Both the position numbers and the translations under genes were made by a program. From contig NZ_JAFBCU010000001.1 of the NCBI RefSeq assembly GCF_016907875.1, positions 496,001-560,000 of the forward strand: a stretch of DNA of 64,000 nucleotides, written 5' to 3'. The DNA comes from Arthrobacter roseus. GTDB taxonomy: Bacteria > Actinomycetota > Actinomycetes > Actinomycetales > Micrococcaceae. Every line of letters begins with the position of its first letter. The stretch's first letter is position 1. Below, one piece after another: positions 1 to 9,192 of the stretch. Under the pieces are notes generated by a model. The model ran no database searches and had not been told where the DNA came from. It saw only the letters and a program-made list of their open reading frames with translations.

Positions 1-152
1 TCAGCCGCGCCAAGAGTGCCCCTGCGGCAACACGGAATCAGGACACGGCAAAAATCCGCGAATGGGCCCGTAAGAACGGGCGCAAGGTTTCCTCACGTGG
101 CCGCATCAGTGCTGACATTGCAGAGGCCTACCGCGCAGCGCAGGGTCACTAG
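1..152 (+). CDS. lsr2: Lsr2 nucleoid protein, C-terminal part (5' end outside window)
   Basis: This is the last ~49 codons of an Lsr2-type histone-like protein, ending with TAG at 150-152. Lsr2 bridges DNA and silences AT-rich genes in actinobacteria. The visible part contains the C-terminal DNA-binding domain: an IREWARKNG segment followed by the RGR motif (in [10 protein letters not shown]) that inserts into the minor groove of AT-rich DNA, then the family's typical IAEAYRAA ending. The N-terminal dimerisation domain lies outside the window. A strong hairpin terminator follows at once and clpC comes next, an arrangement common in Actinobacteria. The identification is firm; only the extent is incomplete. 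Confidence 0.93.
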   Translation, partial: SRAKSAPAATRNQDTAKIREWARKNGRKVSSRGRISADIAEAYRAAQGH

Positions 153-178
153 GGCTCTCGTACTGGCATTCAGGTGTA

Positions 179-207
179 AACGGCCGCGGGCCTGACCCGC
201 GGCCGTT
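179..207 (+). terminator. Hairpin terminator after lsr2
   Basis: A perfect 12-bp stem (arms 179-190 and 196-207) encloses a 5-nt loop, CCTGA. It begins 26 nt after the lsr2 stop. There is no long T run, as is usual for high-GC actinobacterial terminators. Its right arm overlaps the left arm of the candidate ClgR operator. Confidence 0.75.
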
Positions 208-222
208 CACCCGATGGCGAAC
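205..222. promoter_or_regulatory. Candidate ClgR-type operator upstream of clpC
   Basis: The interrupted palindrome GTTCACC-CGAT-GGCGAAC has 7-nt arms with one mismatch. Its right half (GCG followed by AA and C) fits the published ClgR box pattern; the left half fits poorly. ClgR is the known activator of clp genes, including clpC, in Corynebacterium, Mycobacterium and Streptomyces. The site sits 64 bp before the clpC start. The assignment is inferred from motif shape and position. Confidence 0.5.
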
Positions 223-285
223 ACGCCCCACGATTGGCTGACGGCCCCGTAGCATCGGAGTACATGTTAGCTAGGAGTGTGCCTC

Positions 286-2781
286 ATGTTTGAGAGATTT
301 ACTGATCGTGCCCGTCGGGTTGTTGTGCTGGCTCAGGAAGAAGCCCGCATGCTCAACCACAACTACATCGGCACCGAGCACATCCTGCTTGGCCTCATCC
401 ATGAGGGCGAAGGTGTCGCTGCCAAAGCTCTGGAGTCCCTGGGTATTTCGCTGGGGGCAGTCCGGGAACAGGTGCAGGAGATCATCGGCCAGGGCCAGCA
501 GGCTCCCTCGGGCCACATCCCCTTTACACCACGCGCCAAGAAGGTCCTGGAACTGTCACTGCGCGAGGCGCTGCAGCTTGGCCACAATTACATCGGTACC
601 GAGCACATCCTGCTGGGCCTCATTCGCGAGGGTGAAGGCGTTGCCGCCCAGGTCCTCGTCAAGCTTGGTGCTGATCTGAATCGGGTTCGCCAGCAGGTTA
701 TCCAGCTCCTGTCCGGGTACCAGGGCAAGGAGCCGGTGTCCTCTGGAAGCCAGCAGGCTGAAGGCACGCCTGCGGGCTCTGTGGTGCTGGACCAGTTTGG
801 TCGCAACCTCACGCAGGCCGCCCGCGAGTCCAAGCTTGATCCAGTCATTGGCCGTGAGCATGAGATGGAACGCGTCATGCAGGTCCTCTCTCGCCGTACC
901 AAGAACAACCCGGTTCTCATCGGTGAGCCCGGTGTCGGGAAGACGGCCGTCGTTGAGGGGCTTGCCCAAGCCATAGTGCGCGGAGACGTGCCGGAGACCA
1001 TCAAGGACAAGCAGGTCTACACCCTTGACCTCGGTTCTCTCGTTGCGGGTTCCCGCTACCGTGGTGATTTTGAGGAGCGATTGAAGAAGGTCCTCAAGGA
1101 GATCCGTACGCGCGGTGACATCATCCTCTTCATCGACGAGATCCACACTCTTGTTGGAGCTGGCGCGGCGGAGGGTGCCATCGACGCGGCGTCAATTCTG
1201 AAGCCGATGCTCGCTCGTGGAGAGCTGCAGACCATTGGTGCAACAACTCTGGACGAGTACCGCAAGCACATTGAAAAGGATGCCGCGCTGGAGCGTCGTT
1301 TCCAGCCCATTCAGGTCAGTGAGCCCACGGTTGCGCTGTCCATCGAGATCTTGAAGGGGTTGCGAGACCGCTATGAGGCGCACCATCGTGTGTCCATCAC
1401 CGATGGCGCGCTGACCGCTGCAGCGACGCTGGCCGAACGCTACATCTCGGATCGGTTCCTGCCAGACAAGGCGATCGATCTCATCGACGAAGCCGGCGCA
1501 CGTCTGCGCATTCGCCGGATGACCGCGCCACCGGAGCTCAAGGAGATCGACGAACGCATTGCCGAAGTGCGGAAAGAAAAAGAATCCGCCATTGACGCCC
1601 AGGACTTCGAGGGTGCAGCGGGCTTGCGGGACAAAGAACAGAAACTGCAAGAAGAGCGCTCCGAGAAGGAGCAACAGTGGAAGTCCGGCGGCCTCGATGA
1701 CATCGCGGAGGTGGATGAGGAACTGATCGCGGAAGTCCTCGCCAACTCCACGGGCATCCCTGTGTTGAAGCTCACCGAGGAAGAGTCCTCGCGTCTGCTC
1801 AACATGGAAGATGAGCTGCACAAGCGGGTAGTCGGCCAGGACGAGGCCATCAAGTCTCTTTCGCAGGCCATCCGCCGCACGCGGGCGGGCTTGAAAGATC
1901 CCAAGCGTCCAGGTGGGTCGTTCATCTTCGCTGGACCCACCGGCGTCGGAAAGACGGAGCTCGCAAAGGCTCTGGCTGAGTTCTTGTTTGGTGAAGAGGA
2001 TGCTCTCATCACTTTGGACATGTCTGAGTATTCGGAGAAGCACACGGTCTCTCGCTTGTTCGGTGCGCCTCCCGGATACGTGGGCTATGAGGAAGGCGGA
2101 CAGCTGACTGAAAAGGTCCGCCGTCGTCCGTTCTCAGTAGTGCTGTTCGACGAAGTTGAGAAGGCTCACGCGGATCTCTTCAACTCGCTGCTGCAGATTC
2201 TGGAAGATGGCCGGCTGACCGACAGCCAGGGCCGGATGGTGGACTTCAAGAACACCGTCATCATCATGACCACCAACCTTGGTACACGCGATATTTCCAA
2301 GGGCGTCATGACCGGCTTCCAATCCGGTACGGACACCAATACCAATTACAACCGCATCAAGGCCAAGGTCCAGGAGGAGCTCAAGCAGCACTTCCGGCCA
2401 GAGTTCCTGAACCGTGTCGACGACGTCGTGGTGTTCCCGCAGCTGACGCAGGAGCAGATCGTACAGATCGTGGATATGTTCCTTGAGCGTTTGAGTGGGC
2501 GTCTGGCGGACAAGGGCATGACCATTGAGGTCACACCGGCCGCCAAGGCGGTCCTCGCGGTTCGTGGTTATGATCCGTCAATGGGTGCACGTCCGCTGCG
2601 TCGTGCCATCCAACGCGAAATCGAGGATCAGCTCTCGGAGAAGATTCTCTTCGGTGAGATCAAGACAGGCGAGCTGATTTCTGTTGATGTCGAGGGTGAG
2701 GGCGACGACGCTCGCTTCACTTTCGAATCGCACGGAGAGACGCCCGCCATCGAGCAGGCTCCGGCGGCCATCGAGTCCTAG
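286..2781 (+). CDS. clpC: ATP-dependent Clp protease ATP-binding subunit ClpC
   Basis: This is the Hsp100 unfoldase that feeds substrates to the ClpP protease and acts in cytosolic protein quality control and regulated proteolysis. The protein is 831 aa. It has a double Clp-N repeat (each copy with the [11 protein letters not shown] motif), a first AAA+ module with Walker A GEPGVGKT (213-220), a middle UVR/coiled-coil segment (~residues 415-455), and a second AAA+ module with Walker A GPTGVGKT (550-557) followed by a ClpB-type D2-small domain. The ATG at 286 is chosen over an in-frame GTG at 277, because AGGAG (273-277) lies 8 nt before the ATG and the homologous start is [11 protein letters not shown]. 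It is a single gene between hairpin terminators and probably under ClgR control. Confidence 0.97.
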   Translation: MFERFTDRARRVVVLAQEEARMLNHNYIGTEHILLGLIHEGEGVAAKALESLGISLGAVREQVQEIIGQGQQAPSGHIPFTPRAKKVLELSLREALQLGHNYIGTEHILLGLIREGEGVAAQVLVKLGADLNRVRQQVIQLLSGYQGKEPVSSGSQQAEGTPAGSVVLDQFGRNLTQAARESKLDPVIGREHEMERVMQVLSRRTKNNPVLIGEPGVGKTAVVEGLAQAIVRGDVPETIKDKQVYTLDLGSLVAGSRYRGDFEERLKKVLKEIRTRGDIILFIDEIHTLVGAGAAEGAIDAASILKPMLARGELQTIGATTLDEYRKHIEKDAALERRFQPIQVSEPTVALSIEILKGLRDRYEAHHRVSITDGALTAAATLAERYISDRFLPDKAIDLIDEAGARLRIRRMTAPPELKEIDERIAEVRKEKESAIDAQDFEGAAGLRDKEQKLQEERSEKEQQWKSGGLDDIAEVDEELIAEVLANSTGIPVLKLTEEESSRLLNMEDELHKRVVGQDEAIKSLSQAIRRTRAGLKDPKRPGGSFIFAGPTGVGKTELAKALAEFLFGEEDALITLDMSEYSEKHTVSRLFGAPPGYVGYEEGGQLTEKVRRRPFSVVLFDEVEKAHADLFNSLLQILEDGRLTDSQGRMVDFKNTVIIMTTNLGTRDISKGVMTGFQSGTDTNTNYNRIKAKVQEELKQHFRPEFLNRVDDVVVFPQLTQEQIVQIVDMFLERLSGRLADKGMTIEVTPAAKAVLAVRGYDPSMGARPLRRAIQREIEDQLSEKILFGEIKTGELISVDVEGEGDDARFTFESHGETPAIEQAPAAIES

Positions 2782-2799
2782 TGCCGGCTGGCACAAACC

Positions 2800-2836
2800 C
2801 ACGAGGCGCGTTCCCCGAAAGGGAGCGCGCCTCGTG
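2800..2836 (+). terminator. Hairpin terminator after clpC
   Basis: A perfect 11-bp stem (arms 2800-2810 and 2826-2836), extended inward by TCCC/GGGA, begins 19 nt after the clpC stop. No clear T run follows. Confidence 0.75.
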
Positions 2837-2910
2837 GCGTTAACCGTCTCTGGGTCAGCGCCGAGGCGCCCAGTGTGATCGGGGGCACAAATAGTGATAG
2901 AGATATCCGT

Positions 2911-5016
2911 ATGACTTTGGAATACTCCTTGACCAACACGCCCTTTCACGACCTGGACCAGTTCATTGCGCTGCCGAGGCTCGGGGGTTTGGCCATCAGC
3001 CCCGACGGCACGCGGCTGGTGACGTCTGTGGCCACACTCAACGCAAAGAAAACGGCCTACCGAACGGCGCTGTGGGAAATTGATCCCATGAGGGAGGGGC
3101 GGGCGCGCCGCCTGACACGCAGTTCCAAGGGCGAGGCTGCGCCGGTTTTCTCACATAATGGAGACCTCTACTTCACATCGTCCCGGCCTGCGGACGAAGA
3201 TGACGACGAGACCCAGGGTGCTGCCCTCTGGCGCATTCCCGAAGGTGGCGGAGAGGCCGAGCAGGTGTTGTCGCGGGCTGGCGGGGTGTCTGGCCTGATT
3301 GCCGCGAGCAGCGCGGAGACCATGATCGTCACCGCGCCAGTGCTGGCCGGGTCCACCGATGAGGAAGACGACGCAACCCGTCGCACCTTACGCAAAGACA
3401 AAAAGGTCGCAGCCATCCTGCATTCCGGGTATCCGATCCGTGATTGGGACCACGACATCGGCCCCGATGAAGCCCGCTTGTTTGCTCTCGAACAGAAGAA
3501 AACGGATGATGACGGCGGGCATGCCGGCACCTCGGATGCGAATCTGATGGCAACCAACGAGGGCGAACCACCACGTGAATTGCGCAATCTGACGCCGGAT
3601 GCCAGGACTACTCTGGGCAGCGCCGACGTCGTCATTTCGGATGATGGGCGCACCGTGATCAGTTCCTGTCAGCGTTCGCTGGCCAAGGGCGACAGCCGCA
3701 GCTACCTCATTGCTATCGACGTCGAGTCGGGCCGTTCCCGCACGCTCCTCAGTGACGATTCAGCCGACTATTCGCCGGGACCGGTGAGCCCGGATGGGAG
3801 CCAGGTCATTGTGCAGATCAGCACGGTCACGGACGCCACAACGGCGCCGCGCAACAGCCTGGGACTGGTGTCCCTCGACGGCGGTACTCTGGTGACCCTG
3901 GCGGAGAATTGGAACCGCTGGCCCTCCGCAGCCGGGTGGCTACCGGACGGTACCGGCGTCGTTGTGACTGCAGACGACGACGGTGGGTGCCCAGTCTTCC
4001 TCATCGACGTGGGGACCAGCGACGTTCAGCGTCTGACCAAGGATGGGGCGTCATATTCCGACGTCGTCGTCAGTCCTACCGGGGACTGCGTGTATGCCCT
4101 GCGAAGCTCGTATGAGTTCCCTGCGGAGCCCGTGGAGGTGGACCTCTCGACCGGCAACGTGCGGACTCTCTCCTCGCCTGTTGATCGCCCAGCGCTACCG
4201 GGACGGCTGGAGCGGGTTGAAACAAGGGCCGACGACGGCACCCGCATTGCATCCTGGCTGGTGATGCCAGGTGGCGCGGCTGCGGCGGATCCCGCTCCTC
4301 TACTGCTGTGGATTCACGGGGGCCCACTGGGTTCCTGGAATGCGTGGTCCTGGCGGTGGACGCCGTGGAATATGGCTGCTCTTGGGTACGCGGTTCTGCT
4401 GCCGGACCCAGCACTATCCACTGGATATGGACAGGACTTCATTCAGCGCGGTTGGGGTTCGTGGGGCAGGGAGCCGTACACCGACCTCATGGCTGCTCTT
4501 GATGGTGTCCTGGACCGGCCCGACATTGATGAAACCCGCACGGCGGCCATGGGCGGTTCCTTTGGCGGCTACATGGCGAATTGGATTGCCGGGCAGACGG
4601 ATAGGTTTAACTGCATCGTGACGCACGCAAGCCTCTGGGCGTTGGAGCAGTTTGGGCCCACCACGGACTTCTCCACCTATTGGGAGCGCGAGATGACTCC
4701 ACAAATGGTGGAGGAGAATTCGCCGCATCAATCGGTAGCGAAAATTTCAACACCGATGCTCGTCATTCATGGCGACAAGGATTATCGTGTGCCCATTGGC
4801 GAAGGGCTACGCCTCTGGTATGACCTCATGTCGAAGTCGGCACTTCCGGCCGATGAGAAGGGTGAGACGAAGCATCGCTTCCTGTACTTCCCTGATGAGA
4901 ATCACTGGATTCTTCAACCGCAGCATGCCCGTATCTGGTACCTCACGGTGCAGCACTTCCTGGGCCAGCATGGGATGGGGCCCGAGGTTGAACTGCCGAA
5001 AGAACTGGGTAGGTAA
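2911..5016 (+). CDS. S9-family prolyl oligopeptidase-type serine peptidase
   Basis: This is a probable acyl-aminoacyl- or dipeptidyl-type peptidase of ~701 aa, likely cytosolic because no signal peptide is visible. The N-terminal two thirds carries repeated SPDG-type blade motifs (ISPDGTRL, VSPDGSQV, VSPTGD) of a beta-propeller that gates the active site. The C-terminal alpha/beta-hydrolase domain has the oxyanion-region motif HGGP, the nucleophile motif GGSFGGYM (Ser codon at 4558-4560), the acidic residue in HGDKDYRVP, and the catalytic His in DENHW. The start is uncertain: ATG 2911 is used because the conserved text begins there, but an in-frame GTG lies at 2875 and no strong ribosome site marks either. 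Family assignment is secure; the substrate is unknown. Confidence 0.88.
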   Translation: MTLEYSLTNTPFHDLDQFIALPRLGGLAISPDGTRLVTSVATLNAKKTAYRTALWEIDPMREGRARRLTRSSKGEAAPVFSHNGDLYFTSSRPADEDDDETQGAALWRIPEGGGEAEQVLSRAGGVSGLIAASSAETMIVTAPVLAGSTDEEDDATRRTLRKDKKVAAILHSGYPIRDWDHDIGPDEARLFALEQKKTDDDGGHAGTSDANLMATNEGEPPRELRNLTPDARTTLGSADVVISDDGRTVISSCQRSLAKGDSRSYLIAIDVESGRSRTLLSDDSADYSPGPVSPDGSQVIVQISTVTDATTAPRNSLGLVSLDGGTLVTLAENWNRWPSAAGWLPDGTGVVVTADDDGGCPVFLIDVGTSDVQRLTKDGASYSDVVVSPTGDCVYALRSSYEFPAEPVEVDLSTGNVRTLSSPVDRPALPGRLERVETRADDGTRIASWLVMPGGAAAADPAPLLLWIHGGPLGSWNAWSWRWTPWNMAALGYAVLLPDPALSTGYGQDFIQRGWGSWGREPYTDLMAALDGVLDRPDIDETRTAAMGGSFGGYMANWIAGQTDRFNCIVTHASLWALEQFGPTTDFSTYWEREMTPQMVEENSPHQSVAKISTPMLVIHGDKDYRVPIGEGLRLWYDLMSKSALPADEKGETKHRFLYFPDENHWILQPQHARIWYLTVQHFLGQHGMGPEVELPKELGR

Positions 5017-5069
5017 GGGCGCGGGTAACATTTCGGCGGGAGCGACGTCGGCGGACGTAGACTGGCTGG

Positions 5070-5579
5070 GTGGTTTCTGAATTCACTACCCGTCCAGCAC
5101 GGACCGGCGACGTCGCCGCCATCAAGGAGCTCGTCGCTCCTTTCGCCGAAGACCGCGTGCTCATGGCAAAGGAGACCGTCGCTTACTTTGAGGGCGTGCA
5201 GGAGTTTCGGGTTGCCGTCGACGCCGATAAGTGCGTGATCGGATGCGGCGCCCTGCACGTGATGTGGGAAGATCTTGCCGAGGTGCGAACTTTGGCGGCT
5301 GCGCCTGATTGGCTCGGCCGCGGCGTGGGGCATGTGTTGTTGGAGGAGCTGCTGACGGGTGCCCGAGCGTTAGGTGTATCCCGCGTTTTCTGTTTGACGT
5401 TCGAGGTCGATTTCTTCCGCAGGCACGGCTTCGAGGTGATGGAGAATCAGTCGGCAATTGACCCAGTCATTTACTCGGAGCTCCTGCGCTCCCATGACGA
5501 GGGCGTCGCGGAGTTCCTCGATTTGGCCCGCGTGAAACCCAACACTTTAGGTAATACCCGCATGATTTGCACGCTGTAA
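5070..5579 (+). CDS. argA: Amino-acid N-acetyltransferase (N-acetylglutamate synthase-like GNAT)
   Basis: This 169-aa GNAT protein resembles the short stand-alone ArgA of actinobacteria (M. tuberculosis Rv2747 type), which acetylates glutamate or glutamine at the first step of arginine synthesis. Visible features are the N-terminal TRPARTGDVAAIKELV, the acceptor strand ALHVMWEDLAEVRTLAA, the acetyl-CoA loop WLGRGVGHVLLEEL, and FFRRHGFE near the C-terminal strand, ending TRMICTL. The start is GTG 5070 with no clear Shine-Dalgarno, so it may be leaderless. It stands alone, 53 nt after the S9 peptidase. The symbol rests on remembered family resemblance; another amino acid could be the acceptor. 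Confidence 0.75.
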   Translation: MVSEFTTRPARTGDVAAIKELVAPFAEDRVLMAKETVAYFEGVQEFRVAVDADKCVIGCGALHVMWEDLAEVRTLAAAPDWLGRGVGHVLLEELLTGARALGVSRVFCLTFEVDFFRRHGFEVMENQSAIDPVIYSELLRSHDEGVAEFLDLARVKPNTLGNTRMICTL

Positions 5580-5686
5580 TACGCTCTGGACACTTTCGCG
5601 AAGATGTGCAACTGTGAATATGAGGTGCTGCACGCGCCTCTGGTTTGCCTACTGGTGGGCCGGTGTCACGGTGAAAGTGAGGCGTC

Positions 5687-5983
5687 ATGGGACTTAAAGA
5701 CATGGTCAACAAGGCCAAGGATTTCATGGGCAACGAGGAAAACCACGACAAGATCAACGGCTTCGTGGACAACGCCCAGGAGAAGCATGGAGACAAGCTC
5801 GGTGCACACGGTGGCAAAGTCAACGATTTCGTTGACCGTCAGCAGGAGGAGCGTTTTGGTAGCGGCCAAGGGCAAGGTACCGAGGGCCAAGCCAACGAGG
5901 CTCAGGGCACCGAGGGCCAGGGCACCGAGGGCCAGGGCACCGAGGGCAAGGGCCACGAGGGCAAGCGCGACGGCCAGAACTAG
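5687..5983 (+). CDS. Small hydrophilic MT0933-like protein with QGTEG repeats
   Basis: A 98-aa, charged, cysteine-free protein. The N-terminal ~50 residues (MGLKDMVNKAKDFMG, then DNAQEKHGDKLG) resemble the MT0933-type small proteins labelled antitoxins in mycobacteria, although an antitoxin role is not proven for the family and no toxin gene is adjacent. The C-terminal ~40 residues are low-complexity Gly/Glu/Gln/Thr repeats (QGTEG), probably disordered. The next gene encodes a CsbD-like stress protein of similar size and composition, so both may be general-stress hydrophilins. Start ATG 5687 lies 9 nt after a GTGA-rich, weak ribosome site. Confidence 0.6.
   Translation: MGLKDMVNKAKDFMGNEENHDKINGFVDNAQEKHGDKLGAHGGKVNDFVDRQQEERFGSGQGQGTEGQANEAQGTEGQGTEGQGTEGKGHEGKRDGQN
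5903..5947 (+). repeat. Three tandem 15-bp coding repeats (QGTEG)
   Basis: Three exact copies of CAGGGCACCGAGGGC lie at 5903-5917, 5918-5932 and 5933-5947, with degenerate copies on both sides. Each unit is a whole number of codons, so copy-number change keeps the reading frame. Confidence 0.85.
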
Positions 5984-6089
5984 CCAGCTCCCTGCGGGCA
6001 CGATAAACTAAGTAGGCTTCGTACGTTAGTTCGTATTCGTAGCCTTTCCCTCCATGGGAATCGTCGATCGACTGGAAAGAGGTTTAATT

Positions 6090-6272
6090 ATGGGACTCGG
6101 AGACAAGATCTCAAACAAGGCCGAAGAAGTCGGTGGCAAAGCCAAGCAGGGTTTTGGCGACGCTACTGATAACGAAAGCCTCCAGGCCGAAGGCCATGGC
6201 GATCAGGCCAAAGCTGAGACCAAGCAGGCCGGTGAAAAGGTCAAGGACCATTTCAAGGACGACAACAAATAA
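6090..6272 (+). CDS. CsbD-like stress protein
   Basis: A 60-aa hydrophilic protein of the CsbD family, whose members are induced by general stress (sigma-B in Bacillus); the biochemical role is unknown. The sequence shows the family pattern GDKISNKAEEVGGKAKQ, then alternating AEGHGDQAKAE and KVKDHFKD segments, rich in Lys/Glu/Gln/Gly and predicted helical. ATG 6090 is preceded by AAAGAGG at 6077-6083. An upstream in-frame ATG at 6054 would add 12 non-conserved residues. A hairpin terminator follows 8 nt after the stop. Confidence 0.85.
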   Translation: MGLGDKISNKAEEVGGKAKQGFGDATDNESLQAEGHGDQAKAETKQAGEKVKDHFKDDNK

Positions 6273-6279
6273 TTCTTTG

Positions 6280-6341
6280 AGCCCCGATCTGGTTGGGGCT
6301 GACTGGCGGTGGGAGGGACATTGTCCCTCCCACCGTCAGTC
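6280..6341. terminator. Double hairpin between csbD and mutY (convergent)
   Basis: A small hairpin AGCCCC/GGGGCT (6280-6285 and 6295-6300) is followed directly by a long near-perfect hairpin with 18-nt arms (6301-6318 and 6324-6341, one wobble pair). It lies between convergent genes and probably terminates transcription from both sides. Confidence 0.75.
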
Positions 6342-6381
6342 AATCGTACGTTCTGCTCGGCGTATCCGTGAGGAACGATAG

Positions 6382-7352
6382 TCAAAGCGGCAAACCGATA
6401 CCTACGTCCTGCACAGACACCAGACCATCGTTGAGTAGGCCATCCAGCGCACGTTCGAGCTGCGCGGCAGGTGCCTTCAGCGCATGTAGTTTCCCGACGG
6501 CGCCTGAAACAGAAGCGCCTGATCCGGCCAGACAATCTGCGATCGCCAGATCAACGGGTTCGTGGAGCAGGACACCCCGGGAAACGGGGCCAGTAGATGC
6601 GCGGAGGACCGCCATCATTGCGCCGCGCACTTGCCTGTCCGTTCCGGCCCATGATTGGCCCCTGGGGACGCAATCTGGCGCAGGTCGCCCGGCGAGGACC
6701 CACACGCGCACCTATCCAACAACGGACACGCCGTGCACTTAGGCGAGCGTGCCGTACACACAAGCGCTCCGAGCTCCATGACCGAGGCGTTCCACTTCCG
6801 CTGGCCGACCGGTCCTGAATCATCCGGCATCAGCTCTGTGGCCAGCCGTGTCTCCGCGGCAGTTAGTGATTGCGCTGGCAGGGCCTTTCCGGTGACGGCT
6901 CGGGCGTGGACACGACGGATGTTGGTGTCAATCACTGTTGCGGGTAGGTCGAAAGCAAAAGAGGCAATCGCGGCAGCCGTATACGTTCCCACGCCCGGCA
7001 GGCTCACAAGCTTGTCGTAGGAGGCGGGGATGACGCCGTCGTGCTCGTTGACCATGACAACGGCTGCGGCATGCAGCCGCAGCGCACGTCTGGGGTATCC
7101 AAGCTGGCCCCAACGCCGTATGGCTTCACCGGTTGACGACGCGGCAAGATCTGCCGGTGTGGGCCAGAGCCGCATCCACTCTTCCCACACGGGCAGCACG
7201 CGGACCACCGGCGTCTGCTGCAGCATGAATTCACTGACCATGATTCCCCAGGCGGAGCACTCTGGTGAGCGCCACGGCAAGATCCGGGCGTTGGTGTCGA
7301 ACCAGTTCCCCACCAAAGAGTGGAGGGCGTTCTTGGACGTTGATTCAGGCAC
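6382..7352 (-). pseudogene. mutY: A/G-specific adenine glycosylase MutY, split by a frameshift
   Basis: MutY removes adenine mispaired with 8-oxoguanine. The N-terminal part runs from GTG 7352 (AAGGA ribosome site) and includes the catalytic-Glu helix (GIMVSEFMLQQTP), the HhH loop (SLPGVGTYTAAA), the catalytic Asp region (VIDTNIRRVHAR) and the iron-sulfur ligands C-x6-C-x2-C-x5-C (CTARSPKCTACPLLDRC). Just after the last Cys the frame leaves homology and stops at 6615. The expected continuation (WVLAGRPAPDCVPRGQ, then WAGTDRQVRG and a C-terminal domain) is in another frame from about 6706 down to 6382. One extra TG dinucleotide (CA/CA duplicated on the plus strand near 6701-6704) explains the break. 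Either the gene is mutated or the base call is wrong; a protein ending after the FeS domain might keep some activity. Confidence 0.85.
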
Positions 7353-7450
7353 GGAAATCCTTGGCGGGTGGTGATACCGGTTGTGAGGCAATACTCTACT
7401 TCCCGGCGTGGTCACGTCTGTAATCCCGCTGAGGTGCCTAGCCTTTAACC

Positions 7451-8113
7451 ATGGCGGGACAGGAGAGCGGCGCATCGCGCACAACCAACGGGCAACGCAG
7501 GGTGAGCCCGGCGGTTTACCGGCGACGACGGCTCGTGGTGGGCGTCCTGATATTATTGGTTGTCGCCGGGCTTGTTGCTGGGGGAATCGCTCTCGGCAAC
7601 AGGCTGACCGGCGGTTCTGCCGAAGCAGACGGGACGACGGCGGCTCCCGGGCAGACGGCCCAAGCAGGCGGAGGCAAAGACAAAGAAACCGCATCCAACA
7701 CGGCGCCCGCGTCGTCCACGCCGCAAACCGGATGCGATGAATCAAAAGTCGTGGTGGAATCATCCAGCAGCGAAAGCGTGTACCGCGCTGGAATGAACCC
7801 CGAATTAATTCTGTCGGTGACCAACAACGGCGACAAACCATGCCAGATCAACGTGGGAACTTCGCAAATGGAGTTCATCGTCACCAGCGGAGACGACCGC
7901 GTTTTCTCATCCCGTGACTGTCAGGCTGAGGCCTCTGACCTGATGAAGACCATTGAGCCGGGCCAGACTGAAAAGGCCAACTTCACGTGGGAACGCCACC
8001 GTACCTCGCCCGGATGCAAACCGATGGAAACGAGCCCGAAGCCCGGCTACTACGTGCTGATGACCAAGCTCGGTGAACGCGTCAGTGACAAGACATCGTT
8101 CGAACTGGAGTAA
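7451..8113 (+). CDS. Single-pass membrane protein with extracytoplasmic beta-rich domain
   Basis: A 220-aa protein of unknown function. Residues ~1-27 are basic and cytoplasmic, ~28-48 form one hydrophobic anchor (VVGVLILLVVAGLVAGGIAL), a Ser/Thr/Ala/Gln-rich linker follows to ~95, and a C-terminal domain of ~120 aa has alternating beta-strand character (LILSVTNNGDKPCQINVGTS) and four cysteines (CDES, PCQ, DCQ, GCKP) that could form two disulfides outside the cell. The fold type resembles small extracellular immunoglobulin-like domains. It is divergent from mutY and ends 2 nt before the convergent disA stop. ATG 7451 is the only reasonable start. Confidence 0.7.
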   Translation: MAGQESGASRTTNGQRRVSPAVYRRRRLVVGVLILLVVAGLVAGGIALGNRLTGGSAEADGTTAAPGQTAQAGGGKDKETASNTAPASSTPQTGCDESKVVVESSSSESVYRAGMNPELILSVTNNGDKPCQINVGTSQMEFIVTSGDDRVFSSRDCQAEASDLMKTIEPGQTEKANFTWERHRTSPGCKPMETSPKPGYYVLMTKLGERVSDKTSFELE

Positions 8114-8115
8114 CC

Positions 8116-9192
8116 CTACATAAAGCGGTCGAGCAGGCTCGTTTCAGCAATTCGCGATAACCCCTCACGAACGGTTCGGGCACGCTGCTCGCCGATTCCC
8201 TCGACGGCCATCAGATCCTCGATATTGGCCGCCATCAGGTTCTGCAGCCCGTCGAAATGATCGACCAACCGCGTTGCAACTGCCGGAGGTACGGCTTTAA
8301 TACTGGATAGCAGACGGAAACCCTTGGGCTGAACAATGGCTTCAAGGGAATCGGTGCCGGGCTGGAAACCGGCAACACTGGCAATCTTGCCGAGATCAAT
8401 CAACTCTGTGGAGGTGAATCCGTGCAGGGCAGCAATCTGTTCCTCGAGAACCGGCGGCGTCGAGGCAAGGGATGAGTAATCTCGCAGCACCATTTCACTT
8501 CCCGGGCCAAGACCGGCGGTCAGCTCCTCGAGCTGAAGTGACAGCAGCCGTCCGTCCACACCGAGCTCAAGCACATAATGACTGATCTCCTCCGAGATTC
8601 GCCGCACCATTTCCTGGCGCTGCAGCGTGGCCGCGACGTCGCGGACCGTCACCATCGCCTCGATCTCCAGTGCAGAGAGCGAGTTCGTCACTTGGTCCAG
8701 CCGCGAGCGATACCGTTCAAGGGTGGCAAGGGCCTGATTAGCGCGAGCGAGCACAGGTTCGGAGCCTTCAAGCACGTGGCGAAGACCGTCCACGTAGAGT
8801 GCAATGATCTGCATGGACTGACTCACAGAGATGATCGGCAGGCCCGTCTGAATGGCGACACGTTCGGCCGTGCGGTGCCGGGTACCAGACTCCTGCGTTT
8901 CGATTCGTGGGTCCGGCATGAGTTGGACTCCGGCCCGGATGATGTTGCTGGCATCCTTGTCACAAACAATCGCGCCGTCCATTTTTGCCAGTTCCCGGAG
9001 CCGCGTGGGGGAGAACTCGATACCTATGTCGAAGCCGCCAGAGCAGATTGAATCCACTGTTTTATCTAGACCCAACACAATGAGCGCGCCTGTTCGGCCG
9101 CGGAGAATCCTCTCCAAGCCGTCCCGCAGCGCCGTCCCCGGTGCAACTCGGGCGAGTGTGGTCTTCAATGCGTGTTCTGGACTACGTACCAT
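8116..9192 (-). CDS. disA: DNA integrity scanning protein DisA (diadenylate cyclase)
   Basis: DisA makes cyclic di-AMP from two ATP and scans DNA for branched structures. The 358-aa length is normal. The N-terminal DAC domain shows the signature motifs DGA (72-74, in KMDGAIVCD) and GTRHR (103-107). A long helical linker (~150-280) follows, and the C-terminal RuvA-like helix-hairpin-helix region carries AVEGIGEQRARTVREGL. The start ATG 9192 has an AAGGAAG ribosome site. It lies downstream of radA on the same strand with a 132-nt gap; radA-disA linkage is common, and RadA is known to modulate DisA activity in mycobacteria. Confidence 0.96.
   Translation of the reverse strand: MVRSPEHALKTTLARVAPGTALRDGLERILRGRTGALIVLGLDKTVDSICSGGFDIGIEFSPTRLRELAKMDGAIVCDKDASNIIRAGVQLMPDPRIETQESGTRHRTAERVAIQTGLPIISVSQSMQIIALYVDGLRHVLEGSEPVLARANQALATLERYRSRLDQVTNSLSALEIEAMVTVRDVAATLQRQEMVRRISEEISHYVLELGVDGRLLSLQLEELTAGLGPGSEMVLRDYSSLASTPPVLEEQIAALHGFTSTELIDLGKIASVAGFQPGTDSLEAIVQPKGFRLLSSIKAVPPAVATRLVDHFDGLQNLMAANIEDLMAVEGIGEQRARTVREGLSRIAETSLLDRFM

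Noticed and set aside
1192-2043. Long minus-strand reading frames inside clpC and other core genes
   Set aside because: They are codon-bias shadows of high-GC genes, with no ribosome site or protein similarity.
5666-6001. Minus-strand hydrophobic repeat frame opposite the QGTEG gene
   Set aside because: Its Leu/Ala repeats are the complement of the coding repeats; no start signal or homology.
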